This document shows positions 46,517 through 58,500 of a stretch of 64,000 nt of DNA, piece by piece. The notes below the pieces were generated by a model, which was not told the origin of the DNA, did no database searches, and saw nothing but the letters and a program-made list of their open reading frames with translations. Source of the stretch: Acanthosoma haemorrhoidale (lineage: Eukaryota; Arthropoda; Insecta; Hemiptera; Acanthosomatidae). The position numbers were made by a program, and so were the translations under genes. The DNA lies in contig OV884009.1 of the NCBI GenBank assembly GCA_930367205.1, forward strand, positions 90,727,189 through 90,791,188. Reading direction: 5' to 3'. Position 1 is the stretch's first letter. Each line of letters begins with the position of its first letter.

Positions 46517-47865
46517 CTACATAATGCCAAAATAATAATTAGATCTTTACAAAGTCAATGTATTAAATTGATGTAAGTATTGTTTTTTAGAAATATTTAT
46601 TTGCTTTTATACGATAGAACCATTTATATTACACTTTTATTAATCTTCAATATCTCAGCTGATGCCATAGATAACACTGACAGATGGATACTACCATTCC
46701 AAAAAAATATTTTTATATACAGACAATTATTTTTTGATCTTTTTAATTTTTATTATTTAATTTGGAACAATATGACATGGATTGTTGATAATGGACTAAA
46801 TGACTCTGAAACGTCGCATTATTGTATGAATATAAAAAAAATTGATAAAGAAGGATATTGTGCACATTCACAATATTTATTAACTATAATATCATTTTAA
46901 AGCTTAACTGGTGCTATAAAAGTTGTCACTTCACTGGCAGTTGGCAGTTTAGTACACTGAGTGGCTGATCTATTTACAAGGGATTCGAAAATGAACAGTA
47001 CATTACTGGAGCCTTCTTAGACAATACATCAGAAGTCGACACCGTCTGGCATGATAACCTGTTTTATAAGTTGTCAACTAACCATCCAACAAATTATCTT
47101 CACATCATAAAATCACATTTTTTTTTTTTTAAAGACGATTTCTTTTCAGTGTAAACACTACATTTAGAAAATCATAATAATAAGAATTAATGTGGGGATT
47201 CCATACCTACAACATTCACCCTGTCTATGTTTGGCCATGATACTCTAATTCTGAGCCACAGAGAGATCATTCTAGTTTTTATTAGTCTTTCAGCTGTCAG
47301 TCAATCAAGTATGCTACTGGTTGGAGCTTAAGAGGTTTGGATGGAAGCTACATCTATCCTAGTTAAAATTTCCCCCCCCCACAATATGCAGGTATCATGA
47401 AGACAGTCTAAGAACGATTGAAATTAACAGTAGACCAATAAATTTAAACACTAAGGATCAGCATGTTTGCTACCTTAGATTATATTTAAAAACACAACTA
47501 ACTTGGAAACTAAACAATGTACAAACTATGTCAATCTAATAGACCCCTACAAAAACTGTGCAACATTACTTTACAAGACAGTCATATTAACGATGCTCAC
47601 TTTGTGTAGTACTGCACTAGAAAGTTCATCAGATCAAAATTGCAAATATTTTAGAACAAAATACTCCAGCAGGCACTGGGACCACCCTGCTTTATCAGGA
47701 ATTTTCAAATTCATATACAATTGGCAATGCCCCCAATATTTCAATGTATAGATGATTATTTTTTTCATGTTTAAAATTTGTGAGAAATACTAATATATTG
47801 GTTCACATATATATGTAGGTTTCTAGGTGCAGTGTTCACTCAATTAATGAGGAAATGGAAAATTA

Positions 47866-48225
47866 TTATTTTATACCTGTGGTGGTGGTATGAATTACTG
47901 TGGATTGGTTTGCCTGCCATTGTAGGTTGTTTATATCCTGATGCTTGTTATTTACTCGTAATATTTTGAGGCATAGGCAATTAATGTGATCATCTTTCTC
48001 TTGTTTGATATTGAACTTGAAACTTTCATGGATCTTTTTAGATACTTTAAAAATTGTCAAGCTTAGTTGTGATTGCACCTTTGAAACAATTGAGCATATC
48101 TTTGACCAGTATTTTAATTATTTATTAATGGGTTATGTTTTGACATAATCCCCCTATTTTATATCTTGTCCATGTAGCTGAGATAATAGTTGTTTGGTTA
48201 TAAATATTTTTATTAAACTGGAAAT
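47866..48225 (-). mobile_element. Penelope-like element RT fragment, copy B
   Basis: A minus-strand frame of 70 codons reads LSLTIFKVSKKIHESFKFNI, then KQEKDDHINCLCLKILRVNN, then KHQDINNLQWQANQSTVIH. It follows the Penelope/DIRS-like RT pattern FTxExExxxxINFLDLxIxR, then NxKxxFxIYRKPTxTDxxI, with substitutions at the core Asp. Copy A at 42590-42830 covers the upstream half. Confidence 0.6.
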
Positions 48226-49260
48226 AGTTTTGTATGAGGCATGTCCAGACAAGGAGAAGTAACTACTTTAATATTAATGGGTTACAGTTCTTCCTTTCTA
48301 AATGGTAGGCTATTAGTGAGTATACATCTTCTAGTAGAATATTGCTGAAATATATTAGCATAAAATTGTCTATATGATTTTGTTTGGTAGGACTTACAGG
48401 AAACTAAAGATAAGATGTGAAGAACATCTAGTCCATATCTCTATTCTACCACCATATCATATCAAATGAGAGAAACACAAACATGCCCCATGGAATTAAA
48501 TAACTATTTTAAATCAAATAAGCAGACTAACAAACTGGAAATATTGAAATTGAATTGGACATGAAAAGCTCAACAAACATCAACCGCAAAGGAAAAATAG
48601 TGAGAACCTCAAACCAAACCTTAATACCATTCTAGACACATTGCTCATCACATGATTGAAAAAAATGGCGATAACTATCACCTTAAAGTTGTATTATGTA
48701 TAACATTTTAGCCTATATTAACTTTTAGGTAAATATTTTAACATTTCAAGCTGATTGTCAAAGGCACTTGTGGAAATTAATATAAAATACTGCATATAGA
48801 CATATTCTTTGGTTTTACTGGCTAAAAGAACCCACAACTGGCCATAAGAACTGTCATGGAAAATACATGTTATGTCTTTAATTTCCTGAAATTATTAAAA
48901 ACTTTCAGTCAGCAGGGTGATTTAGTTTGCATAAGCTATAAGTGAAATTACCAAATTTTGATTCTCTTATATTGTTGTTTGAACATTAATAATAGCAGCT
49001 TGTTTTCATTTTCATCACACCCTGAGACTAATCTAGGAGTAGTCTAATGAGTTACAATACACAGTTTTTGAGTTTCAAGAACGTTTTTGCTCAGTTGACC
49101 AAGTTAATTGTGAGAATCGGGAAGAAATTATAATTCCCAGTAAAATAATAAATTTGATCATGAGTATCTACAACGTATTCTACAGCTCTTTGATAGGGGG
49201 AAACTATCAGTACCTTTGAGGTTAAATCAGATTTGTCAGTTTTTTTAAAAATTTTATTAC

Positions 49261-49284
49261 TATTATTATTATTATTATTATTAT
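49261..49284. repeat. (ATT)8 microsatellite
   Basis: An uninterrupted trinucleotide run in a TTC37 intron. The Asn run in the minus frame is an artefact. Confidence 0.95.
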
Positions 49285-49727
49285 TCCAATATAGTAAAGG
49301 GGATTCAACCATTTGAAGCTCGTGCCAGTTGTACTGAAAGATCTGAATGTCTTTGATAGTCCTCAATATGTATAGATGTTTCCTTATAGCCTCTAACTCA
49401 GGAAACATCTTGATGTGATAAACAAATATTGCCACCCCTACAGAATCAGCACAAATCTAGCTAGGGTCACCAGATATTCCTATAAGGTGGATGTTCCCCT
49501 GTAGTTGCTGCCAGTGAAGAGAATAGAACTCACCCCATTCCTTCTCTCTTGGACAGATCTTGAAGAATCCTTACATTCCATGGTTCTGAATAGTATAATG
49601 GAATAGTTTTAAGTAAAAGAGGCTATAAAAGAGACAAAATCAATGGAAGTCTTACAAAGTCACAAACTCTAGGATATGGGACTTAATTCCAAGGATGAAA
49701 GCTAGATAATTTTTTTTTTAAATTTAC

Positions 49728-49951
49728 CTCGTTCATTGATCAAAATACCAAGTGTATTCCAAGTCATGCTGTTATACATATTGATTTTTAACCCTTTGAT
49801 GCAACTTTGCATTCCAAAATTTAAACTTTTTTCTTTATTAGCTCTACCAGCTAAGAGGCTAACTTTCCTGAATGCTACAGCAATGCTGCTCCATAGGCAA
49901 ATTTTCATTTCTTTTGCACATGCTTTAGTATTAAGACCAGCATAATAGCAT
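49728..49951 (-). CDS. TTC37/SKI3 exon
   Basis: 224 bases with acceptor tatttttag and donor GTAAAT. Its first base completes an Arg codon with the AG that ends the exon at 50093. The product starts CYYAGLNTKACAKEMKICLW and ends IKGLKINMYNSMTWNTLGIL. It aligns with human TTC37 [20 protein letters not shown] and on to [20 protein letters not shown], conserving the W-N-x-L-G of the TPR. This is one of the clearest exons for identifying the gene. Confidence 0.93.
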
Positions 49952-50092
49952 CTAAAAATAAGCACATGAGTACAAATTTATTGACATAAAAAATAATACA
50001 ACGGATATGCATTCTATTAAATAAAATTTTACTTCATTTAAAATAAATTAATAACTACATAAACATGTCATGTATGTGCCATGAAAATTCAC

Positions 50093-50275
50093 CTTATAGC
50101 CAATAAAGTTGACTGGAGTCTTCGAATTAAAAGAATATTTGTAGGTTTGTTCTTAGAAAATAACCAGCTTGGAATATAAAGAAACCCACCAGAATATCCA
50201 AGATTAGAACACTGAAATAGGATGTCCCCCAACAGTTTCCACAAGCCAGAGAAATTTGCAGTAATACTAATGGCC
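50093..50275 (-). CDS. TTC37/SKI3 exon
   Basis: 183 bases with acceptor tgttttaag and donor GTGAAT: one base, 60 codons, two bases. The product begins AISITANFSGLWKLLGDILF. It aligns with human [20 protein letters not shown], a signature of TTC37. It continues LGYSGGFLYIPSWLF to LLAI, joining the next exon as IRCYY. Confidence 0.92.
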
Positions 50276-50520
50276 CTTAAAACAAACAAAAACAAAATTG
50301 AAGTTACTTTACATGTTAGATATATGTTATAAACACTTACTTTTTTCTTTAAATTTATTTGTTTTGTTTCTAGGGCAATGCCAACACAAAAAAGTTTGGC
50401 ATCACCAATCAAATAGTAATCACATACAAAAATCACTTAAACTCAGTAAGAAACAAAGTTTTGTACATATTAAAAATTATTTGAACAACCAATATTTTAA
50501 CTCAGTGCTTGCATAGAGCA

Positions 50521-50543
50521 TTTTTTTTTTTTTTTTTTTTTTT
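50521..50543. repeat. T23 homopolymer
   Basis: An uninterrupted T run in an intron of the minus-strand gene. It could be the oligo(A) tail of a retroposed sequence read on the other strand. Confidence 0.9.
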
Positions 50544-50715
50544 GCATTTTTGGCCTTAAATTTCTTGACAAAAACATTTCACCAGACAGCAATATAAGAA
50601 ACATTTTCATATTCATAGTTTATATGAATCTTACGAGTGCTATAGAACATTTTAGGTATTGTTTGAATCATAATACTAATATACGAAGTTATTTTTTATT
50701 TTGTGGCCAACCAGG

Positions 50716-50994
50716 AGAGGGTGCATCTTTTATTAATGCATCATTTATATCAACCATCATATTTGTTTATTTGTGTGTATAGTTTACCATAAGTGCAGAG
50801 TTTTCATAGCTCTTCCCAACCAGTTTCCGACTAAGAATAGATCAAGTCACCAGAGAAGAATTATCGATTGGAAATACGTATATTTACATGAATGTCCTTA
50901 ATCATTTACAATATAAATGATTAAGGACAATCATGTAAACATGCTTAATTCTGATTGATTACATTTATAATGTAAAGTTATAAGATACACCCTC
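50716..50994. mobile_element. Nested palindromic MITE candidate with 25-bp-arm hairpin
   Basis: Ends GAGGGTGCATCTT (50716-50728) and AAGATACACCCTC (50982-50994) are inverted repeats with one mismatch. In the interior, 50883-50907 and 50915-50939 form 25-bp arms (TTTACATGAATGTCCTTAAT then CATTT, and its complement) with one mismatch and a 7-nt loop. A few more pairs extend beyond one mismatch outside. Foldback MITEs and small-RNA precursors both show this form. The target duplication is unclear. Confidence 0.55.
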
Positions 50995-51201
50995 AGAAAT
51001 ATATTGGTCATATCACTTTAAACTTTGTTCCAAGTACATATTTTGTCATTTTCCAATTCAACTCATTCCCAAAGGTACTCTAGAAGTTGGGATTGGACTT
51101 TTGGTTCTCCGAGGGACTTGAACTCGAGAGGTATACGCTGGATTTCAGAAAAGTGGTCGAACTTGAACCTCTTACTTATTGTTAAGAGGCCATATTGGGT
51201 G

Positions 51202-51221
51202 AAAAAAAAAAAAAAAAAAAA
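51202..51221. repeat. A20 run followed by CT-rich tract
   Basis: A homopolymer run with a following TCTCTCTCTCTGTCTCTC stretch. It probably marks a retroposed or transposon end. No partner was found. Confidence 0.85.
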
Positions 51222-51699
51222 GGTTTCTCTCTCTCTGTCTCTCTTGATATACATCAATCAATACACAGAGAACCTCTACACATCAAACGTGATGGTTCCT
51301 TGAAAAAAATTTGATATTTAGAAATTTCAATATATAGAAAGATTAGAATTTTTAATTTTTCATCCTTGCCATACTAAAAATAATTACAGTTATTTTTTAG
51401 TATTAGTAAAGTATTAAAGGCTATTTTTTAGGGTTAAAGAAAAAATAAAACTGAGCGATTAGAAACATTTATTTGAAAAATTGTACAAATTATATACGTG
51501 ATTGCACATTTTTTTACATATGTACATTTATTTAAATTTATTTTTATTTTCATGCAAAGTAGTTTTTAATGTCTTTTTGTGAATAATTCATAACCTAAGC
51601 CGTTTAAAAGAAGTGTTCACTTTTATTCAGATATGTGAAAATTTCCTCAGGAATAAATCTCAAGCAGTCATGCATAGTTTCGAGTGCTTCCAGTTAATT

Positions 51700-52486
51700 C
51701 AATTTTTTTGTCGTCATCATCGGGTTCATCTTGATTAAAACACTCCTCCAATATGTCCTGATTGATGGCATAATCACTAAGGTTTCGTCAACATGTGAAA
51801 AATACTCAAATTCGATTCGATGATTTGAGTTGTTTCCAGGCTTCTTTTGTATTTTCGTTATCTGTTTGTTCTTGATCTTCTTCAGGACTTTCTTTTATGA
51901 AACCAACTTTAGCACAACAGTTTTTTATTGTAGTGGGTAAGATATCATTTTTCCATACTTTGGCTAATGCACTAATACAAAATCGAAGATTTACAAGTTT
52001 TTCTGTCATTTTATCATTTTCAAATGCAAAGAACAACAGGATACAAAATACTTCAGAAATTTGTTTTCGGTAATGTATTTTCAAATTTTTAATTATACCT
52101 TGGTCTAAGGGTTGTAAATAATCAGTCGTATTTACTAGGGAAAAAACAAGTTTAACATTACTCAATTTTTGTTCAACTGAACTAGGATGGGACAGTCAAT
52201 TGTAAACAAAAAGAAGGACTTTTCTCTTTTGTTTGATCATCAGTTTATCAAAGTTAGTTATCCACTTCTTAAAAATTGCTCCAGTCAACCATGATTTTTT
52301 GTTAAAATCGTAATTAATAAACATCAAGTGCCTCTGAAAGCCTTTGAAACAACATGGCTGTTTACTTTTTCCTATTAAAAGAAGCTTTAATTTCTCTTTA
52401 CCTGTCATGTTTGCACAAACGACAACTGTGATTCTTCCCTTACTATTATCTAAAATATTAATATATAATGTCCTCATAGAGACCAT
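51700..52486 (-). pseudogene. pogo/Tigger-type transposase pseudogene (catalytic part)
   Basis: Minus strand. GRITVVVCANMTGKEKLKLL, then IGKSKQPCCFKG, SWLTGAIFKKWITNFD, RKVLLFVYN, a stop, then NVKLVFSLVNTTDYLQPLDQ and GIIKNLKIHYRKQI. These are the DDE-region motifs of Tigger/pogo (VLxAANMxGxEKxxLLVIGKSxxPRCFK, LLLxDNCxAHP, LPPNTTSxLQPxDQGVIRxxKxxYR). The second catalytic Asp (LLLVDN) is Tyr here, and a stop follows two residues later. An acidic tail (DQDEPDDDDKK-like) follows in another frame to about 51700. The DNA-binding N-terminus is missing. It lies in a TTC37 intron, same strand. Confidence 0.85.
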
Positions 52487-53289
52487 TTGTTTGGTTAATT
52501 AAAATGATGAAAAAAAAAGTTTATTAATATTATATCAATTTATAATTTGGGGAGTAAGATTTTTGTTGATGATTATAAAAAACTAATTTCGAACTCCTTT
52601 TCTCTGCTTCTACCACAATATTGTATGGTTTAGTGAAGTAAACTACTTTAGAAAATACACAACTCCATAGAAATGGTGCTTGTTGTAAAGGAGCATTATT
52701 ATTATTATGCCGAAATGCCGGAACAAAATAATAATGTAAAGGAGCAACACTGACTCTAAAAAAAAAGGGAGGTTATCAGCGGGTTTTCGAGATAGAGAGT
52801 TCGACATGCTTACACACCTTATTAATCTCTTCAATTATTAATATACTTATAACTATATTAAGTGAATAAAATGATTTGCATACTATGAGTGTATTTGTAA
52901 AAAACAACAATGGAACTGTATTAAAACAAATGTAATAAAAAACTGTGAAAACATACCTTACACAGAATAACAATGCCTGTTGACAATTTATTTGAGACAA
53001 AAAAAAATGTTTTTTGATGGAAAGCTGTATAGATTTGATTAGGAAAGCATGTGCGGTGTTGTAAAGAACAATGAAAACATCTTTTCCACCATTGTTTACT
53101 ACACACTTCATCATCTTCATGTATTTTGTGGCACCTTTAACCTAATCATGAATACTTTATTTAAACATATTTCATACTCTAAAGAAATAATAAAAATATA
53201 AATATGATAGTCATCATATAAAATAAAAAGGTTCACATTTAGTAAACAAATAATATTTACAAAAAAGTATTGTTTTCCCAGCATACTAC

Positions 53290-53402
53290 CAATATAAAGA
53301 TGTCTCTGTTTATTTAGTATATAACATTCCTTAAAACACTTCAAGCCAGATCCAACCATCCCAAATTTTGAGTATGATTCTGCAAGCATTTCTTTATAGC
53401 AC
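53290..53402 (-). CDS. TTC37/SKI3 exon (3' limit uncertain)
   Basis: The acceptor is ctttttcag type at 53403-53405. The frame reads CYKEMLAESYSKFGMVGSGL, then KCFKECY. It aligns with human TTC37 [20 protein letters not shown] and on to EKALEYF. Two donors are possible: GTAGTA after 53290, and the weaker GTGTTT after 53340. Only the second leaves two bases, as needed for the exon at 50275. The longer form keeps the more TPR-like KCFKE helix. The preceding exon was not found with confidence. Confidence 0.6.
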
Positions 53403-55380
53403 CTGAAAAGTATAATTATATTGCAATTAATAGATATTAAATAACAATATTAAAATTAATTATGTCATAAACGTATCTACACCTTGACATGTTGAGGGAG
53501 CCTGCATATCTCAATGAACACAAGCGCTGTGCCATCAGGAACTTAGTTCCTGGTAGGGTCACTTAAGCTGGAAAGACTTTGGAGGAGAGGTCTGAAGAGT
53601 GACACGACACCATGCCCCATGGGCAGGTGAGATAAGAGACTGTACAGAATTAGCATCTGAGAGGCATAGCTTATCACGACGCGCAAATAGATACATTATT
53701 TGACTAGGCATTAATCCTAAAGTGACAAAATGCTGGCCAATCCAGAAGTTACCCTCCCTTTTTTCATTTATAGTCTTTTGAGAGTTATTAGTGATGTGCA
53801 GAGTAAAGAAAATATTACAGCTAAGAGACTAAGAAACCAAGGAGAGAGTAATATGTGAAGCTCGTTGCTAATATATTAATAATATTAAGTGAATTGTGAA
53901 TGTCTGAGTAACTAACTTTGTTAATATTTTTCAGAACAACGCATAACTAGCATAAAAAATGATAAATGATGGTATCATCCATTAATTACAACAAAGGAAT
54001 TTATAAACATTGTTAAATTGCCCATTGACCTTTAAGTAGACTAGATCTCTTTCTAATTTGAAAGGATACAGGTTGCTCCCTAGCCTAAAGGATGGTGTGA
54101 TTTCCTGTTATTTAAACAGATATAAGACACGAGTGGAACTTATGAGGTATTCTCTCTCTCTGTCTACAGTATTCCTCTGTAGATTGAAAAGGTAAACAAT
54201 AATTTTAACTAAGCAATAGAGTATAGAAATAATGATCAAGTTGGATAGAAAATGTGATCTCTTTATGTAAAGATTTTATTTTTAAAGTCAATATTGGGCA
54301 AAATCTAAATTACTAGAATTGTTATTTTTTGCTGGAGTTGAAAAAAATTTGCACCTGATCTCGAGTCTGATAGACGTGTTTTCATTTTGGTGATGAAGGA
54401 GATGCAGAACCAGGCAAAATTTTGGACTGATAATAGATATGTTACATGTGAAATGGTTGGCCAACTCAAGTTACCATGTATCTTTAAGCCAATCAACCCA
54501 CTTGCTTATAAGAACTTAGAACTGATTTTCCAAATTAAAATATATGAGAATTCTAATTTATATATAGAAATAGTTTCATTTGTCTGGGTAAGTAACTGCT
54601 CTAACATTTTATTTGAATTAGTGTGTAACATTATTAGATTTTTAAATAGTAAATTATTCTTTGGTGTTCATTAATGTTTTATTGATAGAAATAATGAGAG
54701 AAAAATACAACAGTAAATTTATAGATTGTGAGCTATCTATATTAATTATATTTTGCCCTTATGAATATTCCTGTATACAAGTATATATGAATATATTTTT
54801 CTTTTTCAATAATAACTTGCTTTTTATAATTAATTTAAATATAATATTCTTTTTTGTGTTTCTTTGAATAGATTTCAATTTATTTCCATCAGGCTAATGG
54901 CATTTATTTTGTTTAACTATAATAAATATACTTGAATTTATATTGATAAACACAAGATTGAGGAAATTGAGCACAGAAGAATATATTGGTAATTTGATAT
55001 TTTAATTTAGCCTTATGGTGAGAATGATAAATAATCACATATTATTAATCTGGATGTCATATATTATTCTGGTGTGGCATCTTGTTTATTTTTTTATCAT
55101 AACGTGAATCTCTTGGCTTCAGCATAATTAATGTGAAACAGAAGTGTTAAGTGATGATCGTCTGTGTGGTAAGCGAGATGTATTCATTATCATAAGTAAT
55201 TAGACAGACATCATATGCCCAGAGAATGATGCACAACAACTATTAATAAAATTACAGGTACTTGTAAATTGAAGCTATAGCATTATTAAAATATTTATTT
55301 AAATTTTTCTAATATTTTTTTTATTTCCAATTCGTCTTCATTAATTCATAATATTAAGTAAGAAAATTTCAAAATATTCG
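53403..55380. other. Intron of the minus-strand gene, no exon recognised
   Basis: A less AT-rich block at 53480-53700 looks like a transposon or SINE body but was not identified. The rest is AT-rich. TTC37 residues between the exons at 58258 and 53402 should be encoded somewhere in 53403-58257. Confidence 0.35.
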
Positions 55381-55386
55381 ACGAGA

Positions 55387-55640
55387 GATGGCAGCTATCT
55401 TTCGACAAATGGTTCAGCGGGTGATGTTGAACTTTTGGGAGAGGCTCGACGAGTGCGTGCACCGAAATGGGCATCATTTGGAGGACATTATTTTTCGAAC
55501 CGGAATTTTGATTCTTGATTACTTAATGTAAGTCCTAATAAACAGTTTCTATGTATAAAATTTTGAAAAAATATTCTTCTGTCCATTTTTTTATAAAGCG
55601 ACAAAACTGTAAATAGATCACTGAAACACCCTGTACAAGA
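55387..55640 (+). mobile_element. 3' terminal remnant of a DDE transposon common in insects
   Basis: The frame at 55387-55530 reads MAAIFRQMVQRVMLNFWERL, DECVHRNGHHLEDIIFR. This is like the closing segment (RRLxECxxRNGGHLEDIIF) of a widespread insect DDE transposase family with DUF4817-like N-terminus, as far as I recall. A terminus-like sequence follows at about 55618-55635 (cactgaaacaccctgtac). The rest of the transposase is absent. Confidence 0.45.
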
Positions 55641-56044
55641 ATTGATCAGACGGTTTGGATAGTTTCAGACTACTTAACAGAAACTCTAATATCACACAAT
55701 TAAACAAACTTCACATAAAAAGCATTTGCTAAAACCAATTTGGACTAAAGGAATAAAACTTTGGGGGACAGCCAAACCTTCCAAGATCAACAAATCCTAA
55801 CATTCCAATCCAAAGTCCTTATCTCAATGAACCCTTCTTAACTCCTGGACAACAATAGCCCATCACTTTATTTTTCATGGTATGCAATAGATAAACAACA
55901 ACCTCTCATATTTTTCTTTAGTTATTTATAATAAAAACTAGTTTTTGGTAACATGATCAAAATTAGAAGGGTAAGTAAGAAAAAAAACAAAGAAAATGTT
56001 ATGAACACTTTTAATGTGAGAATGAATCACAACCACGGAATTAA

Positions 56045-56987
56045 TTAGAAAAAAATGTTAACAGTGTTAGTATTTAGCAACACTTCCTCTTGCTTGTTTA
56101 ACAGCTTCCAGTCGTACAGCATTGATATGAAGACAGAAGCAATGTCCCCTTGAAGAATGTTCTCCCATTCTTTTTCTTGTTCTTCCAATAATGCGTTTTT
56201 AAGTTCAAGAGGTGTTGTTGGTGCATGATTCTGAGCTCTGATACACCTCTTCAGCATATCCCACCAGTGCTCTATTGGATGAAGGTCCAGACTTCTTGGA
56301 GGAAGGGGCAGAAGATTATTGTCTACCTCCTGACAGTCGGCAGTCATGATAGGAACATTATTTGGTCTTGCATTGTCTTGGAAATACAGGGAATTTTCAC
56401 CAATAGAAATTGTTCCAAGATGTCTGTCACATACCTCTCAGCAGTAAGTGAGCCCCTGCTTATTATATGTAACTCTGTGCGGGCTTCCAAACTTATGCCA
56501 GCCCACACCTTTACAGAATCAACTACAAACACTACTCTTTGTTGCAGGCAGCAAACCGCTTTCTAGGGCGTCTTAGCACCTTACATATTATGTAGGGCAA
56601 ACTTTAACTCATCACTGAACTCTAATCAGAGATTGTCCAATGTGCATACTGCCATGAAAATTCGCTTTGTAGAGGCGTTGTATTATTGTTCAGCCTGAAA
56701 TCAACACGTTTCTGACCAAATGTAGTTCATTTCAAAGTGGAAGATTGTTTGGAACCTTAATCGTAAGGCTGAAAGCGTTATGAAATAGTCATCTCTGGCT
56801 GAAGTAGCCCTTATTCAATCTTTCCTGGGTCTCCTATGGTTGCTGCCTGTCTCCCTGAATTGACAGAGTACCGAGACCAGCTAACTGACAATTGGTTTAT
56901 TCCCAAACATATAGCCACTTGCCTATGAGACAAGCCTTCAACCTAAAGTGTTAGTGCTCTTACTGAGATTTCTTCAGGCCTATCCAT
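56045..56987 (-). pseudogene. Tc1-like transposase pseudogene, nearly full length
   Basis: The start ATG at 56987 (minus) gives MDRPEEISVRALTL, a stop, then VEGLSHRQVAICLGINQLSV, the N-terminal paired-type helix-turn-helix. Later come HWTISD, SSVM and SLPYII with stops, then VVDSVKVWAGISLEARTELH and IISRGSLTAERYVTDILEQF. After frameshifts PPRSLDLHPIEHWWDMLKRC appears, matching SPDLNPIEHxWDxL with the third catalytic Glu kept, then RAQNHAPTTPLELKNALLEE. The length, about 314 codons, is near the family norm. It is dead by stops and frameshifts. Confidence 0.88.
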
Positions 56988-57188
56988 ATTAAAGCTCCAG
57001 AAAACTTGATCTCAAAAAGAACTTACAAAAAACAAAGGAATAATGAAAAAAATAATCACTTAATAACAACAATATTTTTCTGAGCGTCTGTGGATTTCTT
57101 GCCCTCTCTCCAGATTTCCACTCATGGGAAAACACTCGGAGAGGGAGGTGTGGGAGTAGTCCACTGAAGCCCCAAGATATATCATATG

Positions 57189-57240
57189 TCATTAATCTAG
57201 ACATATAGATTTTTAATTTGATACCCTACTTAATATAATA
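57189..57240 (+). repeat. Dispersed motif, fourth copy
   Basis: ATTAATCTAGAC at about 57190-57201, followed by AATTTGATACCCTACTTAAT near 57214-57233. Both parts recur at 9951-10000 in the same order, and the second part also near 10265 and 37430. Confidence 0.6.
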
Positions 57241-58257
57241 AGATAATATTTATTATTTAATTACCAAGTAGTTGATTTGACCTTTATCTTATAAGGTTTA
57301 TTTTATTTTTGAAAAATTGGGACCAAAATACCTAGTTTAGTCCTCAAGTTCAATTGGATAATTTAATAAATGAATATAAAAAAAAATTAACTAATAAAAA
57401 ACATTGGATATTAATAATAATCCCAGTTTTAGGTTTTTGTTATTTTTCTTAATGTTCTTATTACATGTTTCATTTTAGTTATTAGATTTAGTTTAGAGAA
57501 GTTTTGGTGTCTGGCAACTTTATAAAACCATATTTATGTAACCATGTAAATAAAATAAAGGATAATAAGATATTTTTTTTTTTAATTCAAAAGGTCAAGA
57601 GAATCATTATGAAGGCAGATACATAGATACAAAGTGTGTCAGGTAAGGTGATCTGGGTAGTGTTATGTAACCATTTTAAACCACTTGAGCAGCATATTAT
57701 ACTCCGAAATAAATGATGGTACTAGATGGTAGACCTTACTAATAGCCATGCCATAATTTTATGGCCAATTTCAGTTTAGTTATTGCAACTAGTATCACTT
57801 GAGATCAAGGATGAGTGATAATCATCACACATCGTCCTTGATTTACCAAGTATACACATTTATTTCAATGAAATGCTATTTCATGACTGAAATAATAATA
57901 TAATAATTTGTTGACTTATTATAAGTAACCAAAGTAGAAGATGCTGAAGGCAGAAAAGGGCTTCAAAAGCTGAAAAGACAGACAGAACAACTTCGAACTT
58001 GGAAAACCATAAAATAGTCCTAAACTGTACTACCAAGCATTGCAGAAAATATTGCAATGCCAAAGAAGATAATCAATTTGAAAACCTGTGGAGCACCTAC
58101 CAATACTGCAAAATATAGTAACACAGTTGGACATTTAAGTTCTTTTCACATATAAATAATTATAAGTTACATCAATTGTCTAATTCTTGTAAGCTATCAT
58201 TTATACATTAATTAATTATCACTTAATTTCTTGCTGAAATGAATTTTAATTGCTTAC
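57241..58257. other. Intron of the minus-strand gene
   Basis: AT-rich. It holds an 8-bp-arm inverted repeat at 57804-57842 and a possible but weak exon at 57930-58024 (see findings). No transposon was identified. Confidence 0.35.
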
Positions 58258-58436
58258 CTGTTTTGAGGGAATCTTTTAAGGCAACGTCGAAAGTACTCAC
58301 AAGCTGTGAAATAATCATCTTTTGCTGGTTTTAATTTTAGAAAAGATAACCCTGCCTTAACATCAACTAAGTGATGATAGGTTAAATGCTGTTTTTTACC
58401 ATGATTATAAAGACGTAAAAATAATTTAGAAGATGC
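58258..58436 (-). CDS. TTC37/SKI3 exon
   Basis: 179 bases with acceptor ttttttgcag and donor GTAAGC, phase 0 at the start and two bases left at the end. The product reads ASSKLFLRLYNHGKKQHLTY, then HHLVDVKAGLSFLKLKPAKD and YFRRCLKRFPQN. It aligns with the human TTC37 repeat [20 protein letters not shown] and on to LRADPKDF. It joins in phase to the exon at 59642. Confidence 0.88.
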
Positions 58437-58500
58437 CTGCAAAAAATCAATTGATGCTACATAAAATCTCAAGTAATTAATATAAAGACACATATGCAAA

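Noticed and set aside
46580..46900. 106-codon + strand frame
   Set aside because: Phe/Ile/Asn/Tyr-rich product expected by chance in AT-rich DNA, antisense in a TTC37 intron, no domain and no promoter.
52921..53120. Possible TTC37 exon with two overlapping minus frames
   Set aside because: The donor-like AAG/GTATG is present, but neither frame resembles a TPR and the phase does not fit the neighbours.
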